DNA from: Lutjanus erythropterus
Taxonomy: Eukaryota; Chordata; Actinopteri; Lutjaniformes; Lutjanidae
Assembly (NCBI GenBank): GCA_020091685.1
Contig: CM034603.1
Coordinates: 16,950,596-17,014,595, forward strand
Length of the DNA stretch: 64,000 nt
Direction of reading: 5' to 3'
Under the pieces are notes generated by a model. That model saw only the letters and a program-made list of their open reading frames with translations. It made no database searches and was not told the DNA's origin. The position numbers and the translations under genes were made by a program. This document shows, piece after piece, positions 35,892 to 47,800 of the stretch (the stretch's first letter is position 1; the number at the start of each line of letters is the position of its first letter).

Positions 35892-38224
35892 TCCCAGCTT
35901 GTCAAATAGTGCAGCATGGTCAGTGGCCTTACGTACGTTCAGACTACCGGTGACAAGGCATCAGGCTACAAGTAACTTTCAATGGAAGCTGGCGACATGA
36001 GCCAGAAAGTGACATCCAACACTTGTTGCTGTGTGTCACGCATGAAACTCTACAATACTACATCAACTGACTTAAACGATACATCAAAACAAAACGATTG
36101 TGGGACAACTCCAAAAATTGCGCTATAGGAGTACCTACAGCATCATAGTTTGAAACATAGTGGCACTGACACTGACCAAGCTGCCATATCTGAGACACTG
36201 GGTGTAACAAAACAGGCTGACCATCAACCGTTAAATGAAGAAAACCTTTACCTTTAAAGGTCACAGACTGAGACAAATGTCATGAAGAGAGATGGATGTG
36301 CATTTTTTTTTTTGTGCTCTGTCAGTGTGTCATTAGCAGCACTGGAAAGTGGTCCCATACTACCTAATGGAAAATGTAACTAAAGAACATCCCCACTGCT
36401 GATTGTCATGATGCTAAAAAAAAACAAAAACAAGAAACAATAATGGAACAACAACTATGACTCACCATTTGTCAACAAAAGATCATCCCACGCTGTCCAA
36501 CAATGTACTTGTACATTGTACAATGGTGATGATGACCTTAGTGACAATAGTGACGCTAAACTCCGTTGTGGTCCATTTAGCGCAGAGTTCATAACTGTAG
36601 TTAAACTGTAGCTCTAAAAAAAACACATGAACAGTACAGGTGACTTTTACATCGTTCAGTGCCAAGTTCAGCTCAATAAAGTCTGCAGGAGACAGCTGGT
36701 AGTCAGAAAGTGGGAGGCTTGGTTCATGAAAAGTGTTTAACACAAAGACTACATTCACTGTACTCAGTGTGTAGCTTGTGTATATGACACATCTCTTAAT
36801 GTCAGCCATTATGCATTTACCCTGCAGCCTATCGATCTATTTTTGCAAAAATAGCAGCATTTCTTCTTTCAACATGTAGAGTACTTTTTAAACAAAACCA
36901 TTATCCCTAATTTTCAAACTTTGTGTTTCATGAAAGAAATAACATTGTATCCAGGTGGGTGAGGAACATTAAGTACATATAAGAGTTTCCAAAGTAGAAA
37001 AGGTGTATTTTGGTGAAAAGGTAGGACTCAGAGCATGTAGTATCTAACAGCTGGTGCCTTTGCCACATTAGTATCTGTATTATCCAGCTTGGCCTGATTT
37101 CCAAATTTTCACATACTGACAATCTGTCACCGTGCCTCGGTTACTCATACAGGCACACACAGTACCCATTAGTGACTTGTAATGATAACTTAACCAAAAT
37201 TTAATGCATATTGGTATACTGCCAGTGCACAGCACTTTTAACACTCACATGGCCGACACATCTCAAGGTTTGAGCCATCATTGTGAGCTGTGGGGACCAA
37301 AGTGTTCAGTCTGTCAAGTCAAAGCGCCCATGACTCATTTTCATTTTGGAGAGGTGACTTGGACACAACCCACTCTGATGAGACTTAATGGAGCTTGCTG
37401 GATCATCGAACAGCATCTGAAACTGTCTGTCCCTACATCTTTCTGGCGTCAGAATTGGTGGGCTGTGTTTGATAATTTTGGTAACTAAACAATCTGACCC
37501 TTTCTCAACTTTGTGAAAACTGACCACAAACTGTTTGTCCTATCACATAGTGAATCAAAGAGCTGAATGCTTTTCTTCCAAATAGATTTAAAAAAAAAAA
37601 AAAAACTGGTTTCAGTAGCCAGAAAACATGTTGTATGTGTTTCTTCTTCTTCTTAGATTATTGACAAAACTGTCCCATTACTGACTTGTGTTTTGTTTAC
37701 ATCTCATTGCTTTTTGCTCTGGTTTCATTTATCTCTTGATTTGTTCATGAAAATTGTTTTCCTAGTATCCAAAGCTGCAAAAAATATTTCATCCTGCTGT
37801 GCGGTCTGACTGATAATTCAAAGCTGCTTGTAAGTGCAATGTCCTGCAATGTTTTTTTGTTGTCAAATTTGAGCTGTTTAATTTTTTTTAACCCAAAAAT
37901 AATCCACCAGTGTTCCTGTTTGGTTCTCTAGTCACCATCATAGGTTAGTATGTGCATCTTTGAAAAAAGAGGTGCCAGTTTGGCTGAAACTCACTTAACA
38001 AAGACAAAAGTCAATACTGGAAGATTCTCCAAATCCCTGGACAACATTTAATCATCAATATGTTCAAACTCATCCTTTCTTTTAATTTGAAATTGTTTCT
38101 CTGTTCCTTCCTCCAGCCACATTTTCACGTCTCCAAACCTGTCCATTGTTATTACTTACCTGTCCATCAGATGATCTCAGGCTTTCTTTTCATTCCAGAT
38201 CTCACCACTTCCATCTGCTTTCCA
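35892..38224. other. Noncoding DNA, no feature recognised
   Basis: Contains a 108-codon minus-strand frame at 36.48-36.81 kb and a 94-codon plus-strand frame at 37.20-37.49 kb, neither with recognisable motifs or convincing splice context. Short A runs occur at about 36.42 and 37.59 kb. Confidence 0.35.
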
Positions 38225-38830
38225 ATCATCTCATTCTTCTCACCTGAGCTTCCCTGCCCATCTCCCCACCTGCACCTCATTTTCTCATCAGCCCAGCAGC
38301 TCATATATACCACAAGATGCAGTGACAATAGAAGGGTTATTTTAGCTCTACTGGAAGAAATACAGTCACTGTTACCACTTCAGTGTGGCTCAGCAGACGG
38401 CTTATATTCATGTGTGAGTCCAGAAACTGTGCATATTTCTCTTGCCTGTTGAAATGAAAAGGATACAGTCATTGCTTACTTTCAGGAATACCTATTAGGT
38501 GGGAGGGCCATCTTTAGTTTTTTGCATTCTGGATTACACTCTAGAAGAAGAAGAGGCACATATACAGGCCCCTTTTCCTCAGTCACTTGTCAGATGGTTG
38601 TAGTTTCTCTATTGCCATGTTTCTTGCCTTCAAGCCATCTTTACCTGCCTGCCTGGCTGCCTGCCTGTCTGCCTACCTGAACCTGTAGCTACCTGTCAAC
38701 CTTCCTGTGTCTACCTGCAACCTTATTTGGTTCTTCAATTTATCATTAAAATCATTGATCTGCCTTAATTTGCCTTGACTGTCTGTCTACATTTGCGTCC
38801 TTGTCCTGCTGCCTCACGCTCACCAGTCTG
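38225..38830 (+). repeat. LTR-like dispersed repeat fragment (copy 2) with CCTG-rich core
   Basis: Shares the 'cacctgcacctcattttctcatcagc' order with the fragment at 18.65-19.00 kb read in reverse, then a TATATA site, an imperfect CTGC/CCTG tetranucleotide run (38.64-38.70 kb), an ATTAAA site (38.75 kb) and a final 'gtctgaca'. It looks like a decayed solo LTR; broken, without internal genes, family unassigned. Confidence 0.3.
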
Positions 38831-39323
38831 ACATAAAAACTCACCAACGAAGTGTCATTTCAATTCTACATATGTCAAATTTTATATATGTGCATGAAGA
38901 TTTACATACCTAATTACTGTGAGAGCATCTCTCATTATTTTTAGATTTCTGACAAACCAAGCAATCCATGTATGTGAAATTATAATCAGCTGATTGATCC
39001 ATAATGAAAATGTTTAGTTGCAGTCAAAATAACTTAAATCTTTGCTCCACTTCAGCTAACAGGAAAATCCCTCTGTTTGTCGGCACTGAGTACTTTTACT
39101 TCTAATCCTTTACAAACATTTTTTCTGATCATACTTGCCCACTTTTTAGTAGCATTTTTGATGCCAGGCTTTTCACAATGGAGTATTTTTACTACTTAAT
39201 TAAAGGATCTGAATACTTCCTCCAGCTCTGTGAATACATGAATTGTTAGCTGAGTTACACTCGGCTTGTCACTGCTGCTTTTTGCCTGCCTTCTCAAAGA
39301 CTTCTTTTTACACTTTATTTCAG

Positions 39324-39417
39324 GAGGTTGATTTGTTGGAGGTTTTAATTCAGTGGTTACACAAATCTATTAAGATTCAGGCTGTTCTTTCTCTGTTGAA
39401 CCACTTCCCTTTGTGCT
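39324..39417 (+). other. Isolated exon-like segment 1
   Basis: A 94-nt open segment lies between a strong acceptor (tacactttatttcag|GAG) and a strong donor (TGCT|gtgagt). In one frame it reads EVDLLEVLIQWLHKSIKIQ and continues without a stop to the donor. I do not recognise the protein, and no partner exon was found that joins in frame; joining directly to the candidate at 45159 would give a stop at once. It could be chance, a lncRNA exon or part of an unseen gene. Confidence 0.22.
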
Positions 39418-40493
39418 GTGAGTAAATCGCACAAAAAATGGGTCCACGCCTCGTTGCATAACTACATAGAAAGCAACACAAAGAATGAAACAGTTTTTGA
39501 TGGTGTAATTTTTCCACAGCCATATATACAATGCTGTAGAATGATATTTTGTGATAAAAAAGCATCAGTTTTGTTCCTCTGCAGCTTTTTAGTGGACTGT
39601 CTCAAGTATTGTTTAATATTAGTAATTTGTCTTTTCCAGAAAAGAAGAAAGGGAAGTTAGACTTCTTTGTGATCAAAAAGTCACAACTGAAAAATACCAC
39701 GGCATACTGCTTTGCAAAAATTACAAAGCCTTTTGAATATTCTTAACTCCTACATGTTTGATCTCACAGTCTTCTTTAAGGCATGTGAAACAAGTGGCAG
39801 CTCACATGACAGATAATAGATAGGCTGATAGATAAATTCTAACAAGGCATTAGCATCTTTAGTAAATCCATCAGTAAACAGCATCAGATATTCACAAACT
39901 GCCAAACAGAAAAACAATTACATAGAAGAATACCCACACAGCACAATAAGGATGATTCCTCAACATAGGTTCCAGTAGTATATATGGATCCTGCCACTTG
40001 TTTCTAGACACCCTGAAGACGACTGAGAGTTGAAACACATTGGCATAAAGCCAATTTATTAAAGGCTTTTTTTTTTTTTTTTGGCAAAGTAGTGTGCCTT
40101 GATAATATATATATATATATCACAAAGTGAAGAATAAATCTAACCTCTATTTCCTCTTTTTTGGTCTCATGATATGTCCTTGGATCCAAAGAACATTTCT
40201 TATTTTATACCTGCAGACTGGCTGTAGGAGTGAAGTAGCACTCCTCAGCCAATCTACTGGCATTCGCTTTCTCTTAATATTAATCAACATCAAACAACAT
40301 GTGTTCTGACAAATTTAAATTTTTTTATGGTTTGGGTTAGGCCCATTGATCAATATAAAGGAAATCCTAATGCTATAACACACAATGATATTTTAAACCC
40401 TAGATTCTCGAACTTTGGTACAAATACCATTGGTACTCCTACTCCCCCTAGTGGTACATGGAAGAATCTCCTGAAATTTAAAAAATGAAATAA

Positions 40494-40494
<1 letters not shown>

Positions 40495-40526
<32 letters not shown>

Positions 40527-40560
40527 AATAATAATAATATTATTATTATTAAATAATAAT
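40495..40560. repeat. Self-complementary (TTA)n/(TAA)n tract
   Basis: About nine TTA units, then ATA/TAA units, then TTA again, then AAT. The halves are reverse complements, so the strand can fold into an AT-only hairpin. Located inside the hAT element. Confidence 0.9.
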
Positions 40561-40867
40561 TATTTTTCATGATTTAAAATGAATTTCAATATTTTGCCAC
40601 CCACGCAGTTGTGGTCTTGTAGGGTGTGAAATACTCAAAGATCAAATATATAATATTCCCATCCTCCAAGAGGAGGCCTCTGTCATCGCTCCCAGCCAGA
40701 CTAAAAGCTAATCCTTCATTTTCCAGTTGAATTTGAGCTTGAGTGTTGTCCAAATCTCATGGGACTCCCTTTCACCTTGGTTTTCCTCCTCCCTCTTCTC
40801 CCCCTTCTGCCTCATCCAAGGAAGTAATATTTCGCTGCCACCAGGGATGCAGCGGAGGGTAAACCCA

Positions 40868-40868
40868 N
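40868..40868. other. Ambiguous base (N)
   Basis: A single N interrupts an ATA repeat run at 40.87 kb; the only non-ACGT character I noticed. Probably a base-calling or polishing ambiguity at a simple repeat. Confidence 0.95.
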
Positions 40869-41583
40869 TAATAATAATAATAATAAAATGAAAATACTTA
40901 AACTATGAGATAGCTAAAATTAAATTTAAAATAGGTTGTTTTTGTATGTTACGCAATCCTGTTCATGCATGTGGCACACGCGTACATCATCCATGATTAA
41001 TTACAGGCTAAACTGTGATGACAGTGCGACTGTGGCAAATAATCAATAAATAATCTTCTTATAATAAGTAAACCTGCCTCCTGCATGAACTGTCTGTAGC
41101 TGAACAGGGTAGGTTTACACAACTGTATTTTAATGGCTGTCATAATGGCGGTACTTGGAGAGTATTATATTATAGAATAGAATATTTTCTGAGGCGGTGC
41201 ATGGTGTAAAAAGTTTGAGAAACACTGTTTTAGACAATAATGTGCTTAAAATGTTTGAAGCCTGTTTGGATAAGCTCCTTTTTCTATGACAGTGTCCCTG
41301 TGCACAAAGTGAGGTTCAGGATAACATGGTTTTGCTGAGTTTTGTGTTGAATAGCATTACTGGCCTGCACAGAACCCTGACTTTTGGCTTGAATTTGAAA
41401 ATAGGGTGTGTGCCCAACATCTGTGTCTGACCTCTCTAATGCTCTTGTGGCTGAATGGGAACATTTCCCTGCAGTCAAATTTGAAGAGGAAACCCGGCAT
41501 TCATGACAACCGTGAAGGTTGCTTTTTGAATGAAGTCACAAATGAATGAGCAGGAATGTTCATGTACTTTTGGTCACATAGTG

Positions 41584-44500
41584 TTTTTACAAAGAAGTCA
41601 TTTTGCCTGACAAGTGGTTATGAACAAAATATTGTATTTTCTATCAACCTTGTTCAAACAGCTTTGGTCCAGTTGTTTGCATAAGTGAAATACTGTATAG
41701 CGTGAATGACTGGTGTTTTTTAATGTAGTTAAGTGAACATGCTAACATTACTTAAAGGTGAAGCTAGGTGAAGTATTTCCTAGTCTTCCTATTTCCTCAC
41801 CTTTGCCACGTTCAGCTTCACTTGCTTCTTCACACTTTTCCCGCTTCTTTCATTTCCTTGTTCTCTCTGTACCCTGTCCATCTTGAGCCCCTGATTTATG
41901 GTGAGGCTTGTTGACTTAGCTAATAAAATTAGCTTTACATCAGCGGCACAATAACTGGAGGACTGGGCATCAGATGACAAGGTGAAATGTGCTTTAATGA
42001 TGACAATACGCTTATTTATCAACTTTTAAATCATATTGTCAATGATGTAAATCAGTAAGTAAATTGTTGTACTGCATGGGGCCACCCCGGGCCTTGGGCT
42101 GGGGTCACCTATACCCTTCGGACCCCCCTCTAGCAGCAGCCCTGCAATTAACAACACTTAAACCTGAATCACTTAATTTTTTTTGGCCCCTTTAGAGTAG
42201 ATGTCATTTAAATATTCATTCTCTTTGTAGACTATTCAGCTTATAAATTATAAGCTTATAATTTATATATTATAGTCAGTATTTTGCCTGTCTGCTAGAA
42301 CACTTTGCAGACCTGATAAGAACTGTCACACTATCAGGTGATAATGATCTTTCGGTTCAACACTACGAACGACCTCTGCCACATTACATTTGGACATTTG
42401 GCCCAATAAAATATAATAAGGGGAGTATTGGTGACATTCAGCCCTGAACGTATGCTCAAACTTCCTTTATGTTGGTGACAAGATTCACTGTTAGAGAAGA
42501 ATTCAGCTCATTTTATGTGAATTTGTACATTAAATATCCTCTGCCTCTGGCAGTTTTAGTGGACAGACTGTTAAATGAAACTGCACTGTAAAAACAGGTG
42601 TTTTATGATGGGGACGTGTTTTCACAGTAAGAACTTAAGTTACACCATCAAGTCTCTTTTCTGGTTCACTCGATCTACAGGGACAGTTGGCACACATGTC
42701 ATTCACTCACTAACATCATTAACTAACCTGCGATGAAGTGTTTGCCACAGATGTACACAGCAGATATCAACTGGTCCAGCACTACAGCACTCATTTTCAC
42801 CAGACAAAAGTGTCATATGTGATTTGTACCGCTTAGCAGGATAGATAGGGGAATACAGGTCGGCCTCTATTAAATATATATTTTCAAGTACATCATTTAT
42901 TTCAGAAGAACTGATTGGGGTTTGAGCTACATGTTTTTAGAAGTCCTGTCCATTTCACCCCCGAGATCTGTGCCCAAGCTGGGGGGGTCATGATTTAGGT
43001 CATGACATCTGTTTACTCACACCTTCCTAACAGATAATCACTCGCCAACATCTGCGTGGCCGCTCCTTTACCTGCCTGCACTTGTTGTCTGGACATCTCA
43101 GGTTCTGACAGACAAATAGCACCTTGCCTGTTTCTGTAGGCTTCATTTCAGCTGAGATATCTCACCTGTTGTCACAGCAGTTCTCCCTCCCGGTTAACTT
43201 GTCAGCAACTCTTTGGGTAAGCAGAAGAAAAGAGATAAAGTTGAACATTAAGTTAAATCAGTCACCTTTAAAAGTGTTTATCTGTCCTTTGGGAAAATGA
43301 GGTATTGTGTTTTAACTGATAGACTTTTAACATCTCATGAACCTCTTCACCTGCCTCTAAATGTAACACAAACTGCTCTACATGATTAATCATTTCACCT
43401 GGCTGAATGCATGGCTCCCACAGGAAATTAATCTGCAGATTAGAAAATGTAACAACAACAATGATGAGAAATGGTCTGGAGAAAAGCAGAGCGAGATGAG
43501 TGGGCTGCTATTTGCCATCCTCTTAAAAGCCTCAGCACTTGACAGTGAACTGGAAGGGTAATAGAGTCGAAGATTTAATTTAATATCGCTCTGACACAGA
43601 CATTGTTTTCCTGCATTTACGCTAAATGAGTCTGAGCACCCGTTTTGTGAACTGGTCAACACGGGTCATTGATCACTCACTGAGAGAGTGACAGACAATC
43701 AATCAAATTCAAACCCTCATTGTGTCTGACTTTGACTATCTTGAGAACTCAGTTTAAGACTTCCTGAAGAATGATGGATCGATTTGCCTTTTGTGGAAGA
43801 AATCCCTTCAGGACTCAAGTATTTTCCTCATTGTCTTCTGGGTAAAGTGAAAGCACTTACCTGAGATAACTGCCAAAAGCAATTTGATCTCTTTTTTTTA
43901 TAATAATGGTTTCCACCTCATGCCTTGTCGTCTTACTTTAAGACATCGCTCATTTTATGACACAACAACTTCAGTGTGTTTGATGTGACCCAGGCTCAGT
44001 GTGTCTGAAGGGTAATTTACATCCAAATCTTTTTTATACATTTTGAAATTGTGCATGAAATAACCAGAACAGGAAAACAAAAATTAAATATAACAAAAAA
44101 GGTTTGTATTATTACACACATGTCTAATAGGATACTGGCAGTGCTAGAGAGTAACTACTTACATGTAATAAGTCACATGTAATTACATTATGAAAAAGTG
44201 TTATATCTGCATATTCTTTCTGGGTTATTGGCAGATGTCTGCTCTCTACTGAGTGACCCCTTCTAATTTTTATCTGTATCTGTTTAACCAACAAAATAAG
44301 CTGTTTATCTGTAGAAGAAGAAGAAAAAGTGTGGTTTATACCAGATGTCACATTAAACTGGCAGATGTTTGAGTTTCTTATTTATTGGCAATGCAACTGT
44401 TGTGTCTTCACAGCATCAAAATGTTGGCATATAATTAATTATGGAATATATTTTCCATCCTCATTCTGTACTTTTCATCTATCTCTTTGTATTTTTAATG

Positions 44501-45158
44501 TTTTATGAACTGTCTGAAACTCACCACCACCTCCCCTTTAACTGGAGGATATGGAAAAATCAGGACCTGGAAAAAAAAAAAAGTTTTCTAAATCGAAAGA
44601 TTCTGTTTTGCATTGAAATAGAAACTCTACAGTAAATATATACAAGCAAAACTTTCCTCGAGTTGAAGGGAATAATCTTCATGCATTAAATTAGATTTTT
44701 TGTTGAGATAAATGTGACACTTTTAAACTATGCAGAGCGAATCAGGGAGCTGACTTTCTCCAAAGAATAACAAGTGAATTCAGATGGAAAAATATCTGTT
44801 TCCATTGCATTATTTGTGATTTTATGAATAACATATTCTGATTAAGATGCAGCCCTCGTAGAAACATGGTGGTTCAACATGGCAGCGTCCGTGGATGAGT
44901 ATCTATGCTGTATGTCCACATATCTACAATCATAAAAACACAATGATTCTTATTTTTGGGTGATTATACCCTTATGAAAATTATATTTGATATCTAACAT
45001 GTTCTGTCAGTAGATCCCCCTAACTTTACGCTCTGTCTTTTTTGATTTTGAGAAATGCTGACATACTGCAGTTAGATGCTGACAGATTTCAGTGACTCCA
45101 GCTGGTGACAAACCGCAGCTATCAACTTCAACATTCTGTCGTCTTTTCTGTTTTGCAG
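41584..45158. other. Noncoding DNA with a few decayed repeats
   Basis: A 'gagagtaactacttacatgtaataag' segment at about 44.14-44.20 kb resembles the 'agtaactgcttacatgtaat' fish MITE. The stretch 43.38-43.72 kb is TAAT-rich and could be regulatory. No exon seen before 45.16 kb. Confidence 0.35.
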
Positions 45159-45234
45159 CATGAGACAAAATGTGTTGCTGAAAGACGATTCACTGCTTGA
45201 AGTAAAGTCCCATGATCCCATCAATGCCAGCGTG
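45159..45234 (+). other. Isolated exon-like segment 2
   Basis: A 76-nt segment sits between a strong acceptor (cgtcttttctgttttgcag|C) and a strong donor (AGCGTG|gtgagt). One frame starts at an ATG two bases in and stays open for 25 codons (MRQNVLLKDDSLLEVKSHDP...), ending in phase 0; the other two frames stop. It could be a first coding exon of an unseen + strand gene or a noncoding-RNA exon. I do not recognise the peptide. Confidence 0.25.
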
Positions 45235-46053
45235 GTGAGTGTGGTAGTGTTATGGCTGAGTTCATTTAAAAGAACCGGCTTAAATGGGATACGGGGGAGT
45301 TTCTCCACCAGCGGAGCTCCTCAGCCCTGCAGCACATGAGAGGAATGCAGCTGTGAATCACAAAAAGACCACCTAATATATTCAGAGGTAGGAGCAGTCA
45401 GAGGGAGGCATTGATGCAAATGTCACTGGCATGATCTCCTGAGAGAGCTGCAGTTCCTGAAGGGGGAGACAGAGAGTCACTTGGGTTGCACAGCAGCAAG
45501 TCACTATGAGAAAAACTGGATGTCTGGCAGCAAGGACTAATGATCTGTGGCAGTTTTTCTTGGCAATGGTGCACGTTCTGTGGAAGAAAGCTGTTGTGCA
45601 TGTGCATGTTTGTGAAGACAGAAAAATTGTCTTTGCTCGAGACTGCAACTTAAACACCAGTATGACTGTTGACACCGCTGCTTCTGCTCTGGCCCCAGAA
45701 ACCACATCAGATGATTCGGGGGGGCCCCCTGAGACGGGGCTCAAGATGTGTAATGGAGCAACTGGACTCAACTGACAGATTTCTCAGCTCAGAGGATTGG
45801 AGCACATTGTATAAACTGGCTGGTGATTCAAATTTGGGCGTCACATGCAAAATGTTTTCCTTGTCGTGTGGAGATGGAAATTGCCCTGTGGTCTTTGCCT
45901 CGATGGCCTTGTGATAAATATAAAATAACACAAAATTAACATGAAAGTCGTATAAGTCTGGGTGGCCTGGTCTGGACCAGTAAAACACAGTAAATAAAGC
46001 TGATGAAAAGAAGCCACTCAAACAGTTTGACGCCGTTCCAGCCTCTGAGCCCC

Positions 46054-47800
46054 CTGCACTGTAAAAGTAAACTATTTATTTTAACTTAATAAAGTTAGTG
46101 TCTGGGCTGCTGTAAAATTTTAAGATGACTGAATTTGTCAAACAAACTAATAATTTCAAAGCAAATTAACTATTCTGGTCAAATAAACTTGTATTAATTC
46201 AATTGTACTTGAGCAAACAAGCAACCATGACTTATCGTTAAGTGGGATTATACTGTAAAATAAATAAATAAATAAAAAATAGACAATTCAAAATTTCAAG
46301 CAACCTTACTGCAAAAGATACTGACTCAAACACTTAAATTTTGCAATAAACAAACAAACAAAAACATTTTGCTGACCCATTATCTTTAGAGTGATGAGTT
46401 TTAGTCAGTTTTTAAAAACAATATTTCAGTTGGTTACAGTGAGCTGTGAAGTGTATTTGTCATTATTTGGGTGCTAAAATTAAATGGTTTTAATTAAATT
46501 AATTAAAATATTAATCATTATTCACTTTCATTTTAATATTTTTTTTTTGGGGGGGGTTCTAAAACGCAAAGATTCAAGTTTATCTAGCAAAGAAAAGTAG
46601 ATTATCTCAACAAAAGGTGAGTAGTTGGTAAAACTTTTTCAAAACTGAAAACTCAAAAAGCCTATTGCACTCAGTTTGTTTGACATTTGGTTTTTCTCAA
46701 CCTTTTCATTTTTGAAGTGTAGAGACAAAGTTTTCATCACATATGCTTTCTTGAAACTATAAAAGGGAGCATCTCAGGATAGGTTCAACTCTCAAACAAT
46801 GCATGCTGGGAAATCTGCTAATATTTTCATCATGTTACTTTAGAAACTGAATTTAATGGGGCCGCCCCCTGGTAGCAATAGTTTTTTTTCCCCCCTTTGT
46901 CAGTCAGTGTGCATACAGGATGAATACATACATATATGAATATATTTATATTAGCTGGTGCCCTTTTTAAAAAAAAATAAAGTCCTTGTGACAACATGCT
47001 GCTGGATAATGGATGAGCGAAGGTGAAATGAGAAGAGGGTAAACAAGTTTCAGTCTGGTTTTTTAGCTGTGTTGTTGCACACAGAGCGATGCAACAAGCT
47101 CAAACTACAAAACTAAGTGTGATGGAGGCTGAGAAAGCAGAAACAGAGGGCAGATGAAGTGCAGTCAGCCACTTTACCGGTGGAACATGAAGGGCAGGCG
47201 ACGCTTGCTTGTTTACTTATGCTTGTTTTTGCCACTGACAGGCTCAGATTGTTATTATTAGTGTCTGACAACATTGTGGAAAAGAGGGTGACAGTGACAG
47301 CCCTTCTATTAAAGACTAAAACAAGTTTTCTTTAACCAGAAACGGCAGCTTTACTGCTCTCACCAGACTCCTTTTGCAAAACACCATCTTCAGCTTCATT
47401 CAGAGACAACGGAAGCAAAATAAATTTCACGAAAACGTACTGGTTTGTCTCAACGTTGCTCCAACAGTCACCAACCCTGTTTTGGTCGAAATAAACTCTT
47501 TATTAACAGCGTGAGGGAGTGCGCAGCATGTGGCGTATGCGAGACAGCGGCTGCAGCTGCTGCAGCCTGTGGAGAGAGGCACCGCTGTGCGCTGATTTTA
47601 AAACAGAACTACACACTTTTACTTTCTCTGACTGTGTGAAAATATCATGTATCATTATAGATGACAAAGAAAGGTTTTAAAATGCAACTCTTACTGGTAA
47701 AACACACTCATGTAGGCTGATGTAAGAATTTAGGAATTTATTTATGTTAAGGGGAAAACAGTTGATTCAACTAAATTCTTATATGATTTTTTTTATGGTG
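46054..47800. repeat. CACTGTAAAA-ended dispersed repeat, long copy
   Basis: Starts GCACTGTAAAAGTAAACTAT. It has 'gttagtgtctgggctg', 'aaataaacttgtattaattc', 'caatgcatgctgggaaatctgctaat' and, after about 870 bp found in no other copy here, a terminal 'tttatgttaaggggaaaaca...caactaaattct'. The extra interior suggests a longer family member from which the shorter copies derive by internal deletion. No transposase frame seen; ends are approximate. Confidence 0.5.

Larger units (their letters stand above)
40399..41227. mobile_element. hAT (Charlie-like) non-autonomous element inside the Tc1 remnant
   Basis: Ends are CCTAGATTCTCGAACTTT and the inverted AAAGTTTGAGAAACACTG, 13 of 18 positions matching, like the CAG-GG-TTCTCAAACTTT ends of Charlie-type hAT elements. 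It is flanked by TTTTAAAC (40391-40398) and TTTTAGAC (41228-41235), an 8-bp duplication with one difference. The flanks make continuous Tc1 sequence when the insert and one duplication copy are removed, which proves an insertion. The interior carries an inverted (TTA)n tract and has no transposase frame. Confidence 0.8.
40321..41583 (+). mobile_element. Tc1-like DNA transposon remnant, split by a hAT insertion
   Basis: The outer parts (about 40321-40398 and 41228-41583) join into one stretch of Tc1-like transposase DNA. Left of the insert is 'ggaaatcctaatgctata' and 'cacacaatgatattttaaac'. Right of it are 'gtgtccctgtgcacaaag', a codon string for YWPAQNPD (from about 41358, matching the WPAQSPD motif near the catalytic acidic residue) and one for PTSVSDLSNALVAEW (about 41413-41457). 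It ends 'gtacttttggtcacatagtg', a typical Tc1 terminus. The 5' half is missing, a deletion follows the PD codons, and the frame is broken, so this is an old inactive copy. Confidence 0.8.

Noticed and set aside
37204-37488. 94-codon plus-strand frame with several Trp and His
   Set aside because: No recognisable family, no stop-to-splice structure; probably chance or part of an unknown repeat.
45382-45775. Overlapping open frames on both strands at 45.4-45.8 kb
   Set aside because: Neither strand gives a recognisable protein; the block may be a decayed repeat.
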